Shown here: positions 36,501-45,782 of the stretch, piece after piece
How positions within the stretch are numbered: the stretch's first letter is position 1
Layout: each line of letters starts with the position of its first letter
Origin: Neurospora tetrasperma FGSC 2508
Lineage: Eukaryota > Ascomycota > Sordariomycetes > Sordariales > Sordariaceae
Direction of reading: 5' to 3'
NCBI RefSeq assembly: GCF_000213175.1
Contig: NW_009799101.1
Location: 394,501-458,500, forward strand
Length of the DNA: 64,000 nucleotides
The notes under the pieces: generated by a model
Seen by the model: only the letters and a program-made list of their open reading frames with translations
Databases searched by the model: none
Told to the model about the DNA's origin: nothing
Program-made: the position numbers and the translations under genes

Positions 36501-37575
36501 TTCCATCCTGCTGGGTCAGCTCATGCCCCCCTCCCTTTCCTACGCTGTCTCACCTGATCGCCTCATCCGAGTGCTACCCCTCTCTCACCAAGGGGAAGAA
36601 AGTTTAACCTTGTTACCTTTTTCTATTTTGTCCTGCTGGCCAGCCTGCTATAGCTACACAACAAACATACGAAGCTTTCCCATCACCTGAGCCCTCGGGA
36701 GATCCAATCACCTTTTGAACTCGACCATTTTTTTTGCGACTTGCGACTTGCAAGGTTTTGGTCAAATCAAATGAACCTTTGAGCTTTTCTTCTTCCCTTG
36801 CCCCCTTCTCAATTTTTTTAAAGACGCCACTTGCGCATTTCTTACCTACCCTGTACCCTACCGTCCGTACACTACTGCGACTGAACATTGGACAGAAACC
36901 GGAACTTGTGTCATTTATCTACCTTCAATCGTTCCAGCCCTGTCAGCTTTTGTTTTCGCCTCAACAAGGGAACGTATACATACCTAGCCAACCCCATCGG
37001 ACCTTTCCGAGAACTGGCACACACACATACACCACCACCACCATCATATCATCTCTTAGAAGCTTTTCATTGTTTCACACGCCGAACTTTGACCTTTTCC
37101 CACCGACAGATCATCTGGCTTCCTAAACTGGACAGAAAACTTTTCTCCTCACCCACACTCACTGTCTTTGATCCGAATTATTGCCCAGTCAAGTTTTATG
37201 GTGATGAAGCTTCCTCCTCCATACCCGACATTTCTACCATCCGAATACCTGAACACCCGAAACCCAACGACGACCACTGTTACTCCTACAAAACCAAAAC
37301 CGTGAACGACTGAAACAAGGCAACCAAAATTCAACATGGAGCATTAACGGATCAATCAACCTGTTATTACGCGTGGAAGTAGTGAAGGTCAGGCTGCGTG
37401 CGGTTTGTTGCTGGTTGCGCAATTGGGACAATACAGAGCAGAGTCTCGTTTCCAGGATCTCAATCAGTCTCGCGAAGACTTCCAGTTTGTGTGACTCGCG
37501 AATCAGAGCAGAAGTGAAGGCCAAGGGAAGGGGATCGGACTTTCTTTTCTTCAACATTCCACGCCAATCAATGCA
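33506..37575. other. Intergenic region, 4.1 kb, divergent promoters
   Basis: It separates the divergent cytochrome oxidase and 37576 genes. No gene is recognised. From about 35,900 the plus strand is pyrimidine-rich with many short upstream frames, which looks like a 1.5-kb leader or promoter for the downstream gene. Confidence 0.45.
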
Positions 37576-39090
37576 ATGGGAATCCAAATCGTCGAGTCCT
37601 CGCTAGAACCGCCTCGATCGTCTTTCGCGCAGCGGCAGCAGCAGCAGCAGCAACAATACGGACCATGGCACTACCGCGATGTGCGCTCAAGCAGCCGCCG
37701 TTATGGCTGGGGTGAAGGACCGGCGGCGGCGGCGGCGGCGGCCCTCATCTCGAATGCATTTTCCGAGAAGAAGAGGTTTGCTGGGGCCGCGGAGGTGGGG
37801 AGCAGCAAGGGCAGCAGCAGCAGCAAGATGGCGGCGGCGTGTCTTTCACTTCCTGCTCTTGTCGTCGAACAGGCCCAGGAAGAGCAACCGGGAACAAGCA
37901 GTGCCGTATCAACAGAAGTTCTCCCAGTTCAAGCTTCAGAACCAGCACCAGCACCTGCGACAGCAACAACCTCATCATGGCCATCATTCACCATCCTAAT
38001 ACCTTCTCCCTCTACTTCCCCAATCATCACATTCCCACTTGCTCCCATCAACCCGCCACATCTATCGCATCTTGAGGCACATGTCCTTGCCAGACCCAAA
38101 AGCCTCAAACGTTCTCGTCCCTGCACAGACGTAGACGGCCACAACACCGCCCCGCTCCCGTGCAAGAAGCGACGTTTGCGGCTAAACTTCGTCACCTCCC
38201 GTCTGTCCCATCCCTTTTCGTTACCCGCTACGCACATCCTTAACCGGGAATCGATCCTCAAGGGAGATAAGAGGCTACGAAGTATAGCGGCGGCAGCGAA
38301 TAGGAGGATGGCCATGGCTGGATGGGGGTTTGGAGGAGTTGGGGGGCAAAATGGGGGTGGCGGGGGAATGGCGATGGCGATGGGAGGGAATGGGAGTGCG
38401 GCATCGTGGTTGAGGAAGATGGCTGTCATGAATCGGTTTAGGATGAGGATGATGGGGGAGGGTTTGGTGAGGGCTCAGCAGGCACAGGCTGTACAGGCAC
38501 AGGCTGATGAAGTTGGGCAAGGGAGAGGAGGAGGAGGTCCGCCAGCGGTAGCGGGACATGTTGGGGTTGGGGGGACTACCGGAGGAGTACCTATGAAACG
38601 AACAGCGCAAGGACATCATGGCTACGGACCCGGAACAAGTCAACAGCCTCCTCCACCCAGGGGCAGTCAAGCTGGTGGGCAACAAGTGCCGGTTCCAGTA
38701 ATAACAGGGTTTCCCCCGCCGGTGATACACACCACCATCTCCAACTTAGGACCATCAACATCAGCACCATCAACACCACAACGCCTCTCTCCCTCTCCGC
38801 CCCTTCACCCACTTCACTCACCAGATCTTCGGCCCACAGACGACCAAGACGATCAAGATTTTGACGACGAAGATGTTGCCTTTCCTACATCAGCGCACGA
38901 AAGTCGATATGAAGGCGAAGATGAGGAAGAAGGGCATGAAGTGTATGCGGATTTTGGGGTGTTATTCGGCGGCGGCAGTGAGGAAGATCTCGACGAGGAG
39001 GGTAATAGCATGTCTGGCGAGATGAATGGGGAGCAGCAGGAGTGTTTGGGTTTGGACAATTGGGATGGGATTTCTTGGGGGGCTGCGTAG
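37576..39090 (+). CDS. Low-complexity fungal protein of unknown function
   Basis: An intronless frame of 504 residues. The N-terminus carries Gln, Ala and Ser runs. One compact region (about 190-245) looks conserved rather than low-complexity: PCKKRRLRLNFVTSRLSHPF, SLPATHILNRESILKGDKRL, RSIAAAANRR. From memory a similar KKRRLRL / SRPFSLPATHILNRE block occurs in other filamentous fungi, but I cannot name the family. Gly/Met-rich and Pro/Ser-rich segments follow, and a strongly acidic end (DDQDDQDFDDEDVAF, EGEDEEEGHE). The basic KKRRLR cluster suggests nuclear targeting. A second ATG at 37571 overlaps out of frame just before the start, which may affect translation. No function can be assigned. 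Confidence 0.75.
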   Translation: MGIQIVESSLEPPRSSFAQRQQQQQQQYGPWHYRDVRSSSRRYGWGEGPAAAAAAALISNAFSEKKRFAGAAEVGSSKGSSSSKMAAACLSLPALVVEQAQEEQPGTSSAVSTEVLPVQASEPAPAPATATTSSWPSFTILIPSPSTSPIITFPLAPINPPHLSHLEAHVLARPKSLKRSRPCTDVDGHNTAPLPCKKRRLRLNFVTSRLSHPFSLPATHILNRESILKGDKRLRSIAAAANRRMAMAGWGFGGVGGQNGGGGGMAMAMGGNGSAASWLRKMAVMNRFRMRMMGEGLVRAQQAQAVQAQADEVGQGRGGGGPPAVAGHVGVGGTTGGVPMKRTAQGHHGYGPGTSQQPPPPRGSQAGGQQVPVPVITGFPPPVIHTTISNLGPSTSAPSTPQRLSPSPPLHPLHSPDLRPTDDQDDQDFDDEDVAFPTSAHESRYEGEDEEEGHEVYADFGVLFGGGSEEDLDEEGNSMSGEMNGEQQECLGLDNWDGISWGAA

Positions 39091-40093
39091 GTCTAACTAG
39101 GTGGTGAGCTGGTATGGGTGAGGAGGTTATGGATGGGACGGGGTTGCGGACTGGGCGGCATTGTCATGTTATTTACTACCGCATCACTAAAAATTGGGTG
39201 TATCTATCTGCTTTGGGCTTGGGGAGGACATTGTGCTTTTCAGAGCAAGCTTTGCATGTGAGCGGTTACATAAAACAAAACAGAAGAAAGAACATAGGTG
39301 GCATTCTTCAGTGATTTGTTTACTTCCAGTTAACGCACCAGGCCAAGGGACCGCCATTGTTGCTGTTGTTCTTTGTCTGGGTTCCTTCCGAAGTTGATTT
39401 TCTTCACCCGGCACGTCTACATACTTGGGGAAGATACGCGATCGCGCCCGGGCGGTTACTTCCTTGTGGCGAACATTGTTGTTGTTGGGGGCTCGCGACT
39501 CGCCTCCGCCTTGGACAGCAGCAGCTCGCGCGGCTCCGGCCGATGATGTTGATAACGAATAGATGGACTTGGCGAGGGAAGCCGATAACGGACAAGTCCA
39601 GGAGAACCTCATGGTGAATATGCTTCGCTTGGAGAAGTCGACAGGAAAGCGATTGATTTCGTGGTGTTTCAGACGTCGCGAATACCGACGGATGTGGCGG
39701 GATTGAACTTCGGAGTCGATGGATGGAAGTGAAGCGCAAGGTTACGGGACGATCCGGGCGACTCACCGGGATTCACGGAGGTTCCCCTGAAATATACTGT
39801 ATGCAGTACAGGGACCCGAGGTTCGGTCCAGTGAGCCGGTACCCCACTGTAGGGAGCTGCCGTGCCCCTGCCGAGCTACAGTATGTTGTGTACCCCACAG
39901 CGTATGCGTGGACGTCATGGCAGACGGGATCTACCCCACCTTGGTCTACTGGCTGTCGCTGCTGATACATACAACTTACAAGTGATAAGGGACAACTCCC
40001 CATCTAACATCCAGTCTACAGTCTCGTCTCCTACTCTTTATCTCTCTCTCGTCTTCTCCAACTATACCACCACCCACCACAACCACCACCACC
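39091..40093. other. Intergenic region, 1.0 kb
   Basis: No certain gene. A minus-strand frame from 39612 begins like a mitochondrial presequence but then degrades (see rejected items). An imperfect GGACCCGA inverted motif at 39812-39829 resembles the hairpins at 25956-26034. Confidence 0.4.
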
Positions 40094-40825
40094 ATGTCCT
40101 CCTCCCACACCCACAGCACCCACCTCAACCCCGAAGCAACCCCCTTCCTCCCCGCCATCACCTCCCTCCCCACCCTCCCCGACGCCGCCCTCATCTCCAC
40201 TCTCGACCTCCTCTTCGAGCCCTCTCCCGACCTACACGCCCTCGCCCTTCCCACCCTGCGCACCATCTCCTTTTCCTCCTACGACGACCTCATCTCCACC
40301 CTCCGCGACGAACTGCTCGCCATCGCTGACGCCGTCGCCCTCGCCGCCGCTGATCCTTCCGTCCCGCAGATAGAAAAGGAAAATATCCAGCGGCCGTTGC
40401 ATGCGATACTGGGTAGTCATCCGCGACTGGGCGAGCCGAAGAAGGAGAAACTGTCGGCGCAGAGTCAAAAGGAGCAGGCGCATTTGAATTCCGGGGGAAA
40501 ACAAGGGGAGGAAGAAGTGGTGAAGGAGGAGCTGAGGAGGTTGAATAAGGAATATGAGGACAAGTTTCCGGGGTTGAGGTATGTGGTGTGGGTTAATGGG
40601 CGGGGGAGGGTGGAGGTGATGGGGGATATGAAGAGGAGGATTGCGAGGGGGGATTTAAGGGCGGAGGAGAGGGAGGGGATTGAGGTGAGTTGCATTTGCT
40701 CGTGGTGCTGTATGAATGGCAAGGCTGACTTTACTTCCCAACAGGCAATGTGCGACATTGCGGCCGATCGAGCGGCCAAGCTCCTCAAGTCTGCACAGGA
40801 GGCCGTCGAACATGGCAGCGCTTAA
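40094..40825 (+). CDS. OHCU decarboxylase
   Basis: Exons 40094-40684 and 40745-40825 give 223 residues after removal of a 60-nt intron (GTGAGT donor, CTGAC branch, CAACAG acceptor). Family members decarboxylate 2-oxo-4-hydroxy-4-carboxy-5-ureidoimidazoline to S-allantoin in urate breakdown, often in peroxisomes. Visible signatures are H109 in GSHPRLGEPK, the SAQSQKEQAHL segment (the S..EQ motif of the family) and the C-terminal core EYEDKFPGLRYVVWVNGRGR with KRRI. The C-terminus (EAVEHGSA) has no standard SKL-type peroxisomal signal. The intron is a multiple of three and stopless, so a retained form would be 243 residues. The coding strand is C-rich to about 40,330 and G-rich after about 40,440. 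Confidence 0.93.
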   Translation: MSSSHTHSTHLNPEATPFLPAITSLPTLPDAALISTLDLLFEPSPDLHALALPTLRTISFSSYDDLISTLRDELLAIADAVALAAADPSVPQIEKENIQRPLHAILGSHPRLGEPKKEKLSAQSQKEQAHLNSGGKQGEEEVVKEELRRLNKEYEDKFPGLRYVVWVNGRGRVEVMGDMKRRIARGDLRAEEREGIEVSCICSWCCMNGKADFTSQQAMCDIAADRAAKLLKSAQEAVEHGSA

Positions 40826-41585
40826 GGGAATTGAACACTTCGAACGCAAGGTATACGGAGGTGGGGACTGCGAATGTCATCCAATTGTACGGTTGGTGCC
40901 AGACAAGGCAGGAGGATCAAATGCAGGTCGCTTGGGGGGTGACCTGCATGCTGAGAAGGCTGTCACATCTCAGCCACACCCGTCAACCGGCCGGCAACCC
41001 GTTTGTTGGACGAATCTTCGAAGACAATGCAACTACACTCTGCTCGAAGGGGACATTGGCTCCTTATCACGGGAATAAATCGGTAAGCACCCGTGTGGAA
41101 AGCAATGGAAGGGCATTCTCGAGGACAAAAAGTGCTGTTTGTTATTCACTTGCTAACCCGTGGTTGAAGAACGCCTAGTGTTCTGCCGGCGCCTAATGCA
41201 TCACCATGAGCTTCGTCATCTCAGCCTCACCCATTGGCCGGCTGTTTGTTATCGAACGAATCATCGACGGCAACAACATGCACGTAGCCCGCGGGATTCA
41301 GCATCAGCATACGGATGCTACGTGAGCGACACCAATAGACAAGTTGTTTGCTCGACGGGCCTCTGACATGACTCTGCCGCCTACTGTTACCCCCACCCAA
41401 AGCTCCGTGTACTTGACAGTTTATCTTCATAAATACCTCAGCATGTTTCGCGCAAGCAATGATCCCTTTCGTCCTCACCAGTATCTCCTATATCTACTAT
41501 CACAATCTCACATACTTGACCTCTCACCGGATTCCTCCTTTTTCCAGCCATCTTTGACTCTACCTCCTCTGATCTACACGTCTTG
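40826..41585. other. Intergenic region with hairpin and imperfect duplication
   Basis: A 760-base spacer. It has an inverted repeat at 40921-40949 and an imperfect direct duplication of about 60 bp (40966-41031 and 41217-41277). The last 200 bases are pyrimidine-rich leader for the dynamin gene. Confidence 0.5.
40921..40949. repeat. Perfect 9-bp inverted repeat after the OHCU gene
   Basis: ATGCAGGTC pairs with GACCTGCAT across an 11-base G-rich loop, 96 bases after the stop codon, likely within the 3' UTR. Confidence 0.7.
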
Positions 41586-43893
41586 ATGAAACTTAAACGC
41601 TCTTTGCTCGAGACCACAACAGCAACTCCTTCTACAATGGGTTCTGAGATCAAGCCCCCTGCCTCAGGCATTCTGACCAGCCCTGATCGTCTCCGCAAGA
41701 TTGATCAGTTGCGTGAGAAGAACATCGATGTCATCTTGCCGTTGCCTACACTGGTTGCGGTCGGTGACCAAAGCTCTGGCAAGTCTTCGTTGCTCGAGAG
41801 CGTCACTGGCATTCCGTTCCCTCGCGGCCAGGAACTCTGCACCCGTTATGCAACCCAAATCACCCACCGTCGCGATCCTGAGGTGCAGATAATCATCACC
41901 ATTATCCCTGCCCCTCAAAGCACTGAGGCGGAAAAGGCCAGTCTCAGGTCTTACCGCAAGGAGCTTTCCTCGACCACCGAGCTCCGTGATCAATTTGCCA
42001 AGATTCTTGATGAGGTAGGCGTCCCACCCTTTACTTTACCAGCTCCCGCTAACCGTTATGCAGGTCAATGTTTACATGAAGATCAAGACGGTCAAGAATC
42101 CCGATGGGGAAAAGACCTTTTCCAGAGACATCTTGAAGATTGAAAAATGCGGCCCTACCGAGGACTATCTCACCGTCATCGACGTTCCCGGCATCTTCCG
42201 CCTGACCTCCAAAGGACAAACAACAGAGAGTGATCGCAACCTTGTTCGAGACATGGTCACCGGCTTTATCAAGGACAAACGGACCATCATCCTCGCCGTC
42301 TTACCTGCCAATGTGGATGTGATGACGCAGGAGATTTTGGCTCTGGCCGAACAATACGATCCGGATGGAGAGCGCACCCTCGGTGTCCTCACCAAGCCTG
42401 ATTTGGTCATTGAGCGCAGCGCCAAGGAGGCTGTTTGCAATCTCGTCGCTGGAAGGAAGAAAGCCCTCAACCTCGGCTACTACCTTGTCAAGAACCGTGG
42501 TGGTGACGACAACGATGACTCTAAAGATGACTCGGGTATTCGCCGGAAAGAAAGAGATCTCTTCCAGCAGAGTCCTTGGTGTAACTTGCCGCAAGAGCGC
42601 GTGGGAGTTGCAGCACTTCGTGAGAGGCTCCAGGATCTTCTGGGTGAGATCACGGACAAGGCGTATCCTGAACTTCGCTCGGAAGCGCGCAAGAAGCTCG
42701 CCGAGGCTCGGGAACAACAAGATGCTCTTGGCCCTCCCCGGCAGACGGAGCGTGAACAGCAACAATACCTCGCCCAGATCGCCGCCAAGTTCCAGCGAAT
42801 CGTTCGTGCAGCTCTCGAAGCCAACTACTCCACTCATTCAGCGTTTGATGAACACGGCTTGAGGCTTATTACTCAAGTAGTAAGCATCATAGACACGTTC
42901 AATAACCGAATGAGACAAAAGGGTCATACCTACTCCTTTGTCAAGGTGGAAACAGAGCCTTCAGGCGATGCAGCAGCGGACAAAGCGGATGACAGTGAAG
43001 AAGAAGAAGATGCTTCAGAGCACGGTGTAGACAAGAACACCACAACCAACGCGAAGGAAGTTCGCCAAGCATTTCCGGAGTTGGAGAGCATTATTCACAT
43101 GGTGGAGGAACCGAGTGCTGAATTCACCGTTCTACAAGATAATAGTAACTGGATCCGGAACATGTACAACGAATCTCGTGGTATCGAACTCGGCACCTTC
43201 AGTCCCATCATCCTTGCCAGCGCTTTCCGGGACCAGACTACGAAATGGAGCCTAATGACGGAGCACCATGTCAGCGATATCATTCTAAGCATCCACAAGT
43301 TTATCCTTAGCATCCTTAAACTTGTTTGCTCGGATGGCAAGCTCTTCGAGGCCATCAAATCCATCATTATGGATGATCTACTGGCGAGGTATGCGAGCGG
43401 TATGGACTATGCCAAGTTTCTGGTCCAGGTGGAACGAGAGAAGAAGCCCTACACCGTCAATCACTATTTCAGCAGCAACCTCCAGAAAGCTCGCGGGGAT
43501 CGGATCTCGGAGGCCCTGAAGGGGAAGCGCATACATGACAATCGCTGTCACGCACCTGCCGCCTACGTAGTCAAGTTCGACCACGTCAAGTCGGCCATCA
43601 CCAACAAGAGCAACCAGGAGCACGCCCAAGAGGACATCCACGACATCCTCAAGAGCTACTACAAAGTGTCTCGCAAGCGCTTTGTCGACAACGTTTGGCT
43701 GTATGCGGTTGATCATCACTTGCTTTCTGGACCCAACAGTCCCTTGACACTCTTTTCGGAACAGTGGGTGTTGGGATTGGATGAGGACTCGTTGAATGCT
43801 ATTGCGGGCGAATCTCGTAGTACTAGAGATAAACGGAAGGAGTTGACCAAGAAGATTGCGGATTTGGAGGAGGCGTTGAGGATTTTGAAGTAG
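41586..43893 (+). CDS. Dynamin-family GTPase
   Basis: Exons 41586-42014 and 42064-43893, with a 49-nt intron, encode 752 residues. The GTPase motifs are intact: P-loop GDQSSGKSS (60-68), T/R switch region in ELCTRYATQI, G3 DVPG (183-186, where most family members have DLPG) and G4 TKPD (253-256). The middle and stalk regions follow, including an acidic low-complexity insert (DDSEEEEDASEH). The C-terminal part (YYKVSRKRFVDNVWLYAVDH and the final coiled segment) corresponds to a GTPase effector domain. No PH domain or proline-rich tail is visible, so it resembles the Mx-like/accessory fungal dynamins rather than classical endocytic dynamin. A second ATG at 41637 (MGSEIKPPASG) could be the true start. 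Membrane remodelling is the family role; the target organelle is unknown. Confidence 0.92.
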
Positions 43894-45782
43894 ATGGTGT
43901 TGGTACTGCTTTTTGTCATGTTTCTGTGTCGTTTAGTTTGTTGTACAGATGGTTCATGTCGTTTCGTCATCTTTAGTTCAAGTGTATATCATCACGGATT
44001 AGCTCGACCCGCGTGTACTGAATGAAGTAGATACTTTGCTCATAAGATGTCATTTCCCCGTTTCACCGCAATAGCTCATGAGTTTTGTCGCCTGCAGCCT
44101 AACGTACGGTACCACGACGCCGCGGTGAACGCTTATGGCTCACCGAAATCTCAACCTGGGTACCTACACTAGGATCTAGGTACGTCGACTTGTCACTTGC
44201 CACTTGTCACTTGTCACTTGTCACTTACTTGTGTGTCCCAAAGAGGGAAACCAAATGCGGTATTCGGTATCCCCATTCGAAATTCGAAGCAAGACGGGGC
44301 AGTGCCGGCCGCGGTATGTGTCTTTCTTGCTTGTGCGCAGCTGTGCTGCTTACCTTATGCGCGTTATCGTTGTGCTACCTACCCAGTCGGATAATGCGAT
44401 TCTACCTACTACTCGGAACTGATAGAAGTGCAGTTGTCACGGTTGTTATCTGTGGACGAATCGGGCAGGGCAGAGGGTGTGTGGGAGGATGTGCGGCAGG
44501 GCCGGGGTACTATACACTGTACTTTACTGTATACTAGAGGTAAGTACAATCTGATGCATGGGACTATGGGACGTGGAATTGAGGTGTTCCTGTCTGTTCC
44601 TGGAGATGAGAGGAGATGGAATAAGATGAGATGAGGAATGGTAAGCTGCAAGCTGCAATGCACTCCCCGGCTTTTTCTACGTGACACAACCGTAAGGCAA
44701 CGGGAGCCCTATTTAAAGGGTAGGAAGTACCGAACGACGGAGGGTTGATCTGCCTCGGGGTTTTGCGTATCTTGAATGGTTGGATCAAGGATCAATCATC
44801 CCCGCGTTCGTGAGGCGGGACCGTGTGATATGTGACATGACATGGAAAATGAGACATGTTAAGCCGTTCTTACTTCCTTTTGCTGTGTTCGTTGGACTTT
44901 GGAATTACGTGGGGTTGGAACTGCCGACATACATACGAACAGCCTGAAATGGCCAACACCAGCCACGATGGATCTTTTCATGCAAACCAACGTCGACTTG
45001 AATGCTCTGTCGTTGTTCCTCTTTCTATTCAGCGGAAGACACCGATGATGACAGCATGCAGCTACATACTGGTGAGACTGGGGAACTTTATGGGGCAGAT
45101 GGGGTAACACGGCATGGAAAGGCTCTGAGGCTGAAGGCCCCACTGAAGCGGCAGTGCCCGCCACATGATGCGGATCCTCTACCCAAAGGGGACCCGCTCC
45201 CTCGTCAGCCACGGGTTCTGTCAGTTGGTTGGTTGATGGTTTTTGACCAACCGCACTTGCCTACGGAACTACACTGCTAGCTAGTACTATACTAGTGTAT
45301 AAATCTTCAGCGAAACCCAAGCCCTGCCAAGAAATCAACCACCGGCCGCCGAGAAGAGACGGTGGGAAACGGTGTACGTACAAATCCATCACCGCAGCAG
45401 CGCTTGGTGGCTTTCTATGGCTCGAAGGGTGCCTAGCGCCGCCGTACCTATGCACTGTTGATCCTTCCATAGCGAACGAAAGTCTCTTCACTGACGATTT
45501 TAGCGATTTAGCGGTCCAGTGATCATGGCAACAGCCCACCAACGGCAGCCGGGGCCCGGGGTAGGGCAGCAGCGGTCTGACCCTTACTTTCACTTCCCCA
45601 TTCTTGTTGAGGGTCTCATCCGACAGGCTGACGACGGATCGATGTCTACACCGAACTTCGTCATACCTCTTACACTGCCCGAGTTTACTGAGTAGGGTTA
45701 CTTAAAAGGCGGGACGGTCCGTTATCTTTGTGCAGGTTTGGAAGCTTCTTTGAAACCTTGACTCAACGATAGGTACTTCACC
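43894..45782. other. Intergenic region, 1.9 kb
   Basis: No recognisable gene. It holds a 7-bp tandem repeat at 44188-44229; open frames are short and lack domains. Confidence 0.45.
44188..44229. repeat. 7-bp tandem repeat (ACTTGTC)
   Basis: Six consecutive units of ACTTGTC; four are perfect and two carry small changes (ACTTGCC, ACTTACT). Confidence 0.85.

Noticed and set aside
39187-39612. Minus-strand frame of 141 residues starting like a mitochondrial presequence (MRFSWTCPLSASLAKS)
   Set aside because: After the first 35 residues the translation loses protein character, there is no domain, and I found no splice pattern that improves it. It could be a small gene, but I cannot support it.
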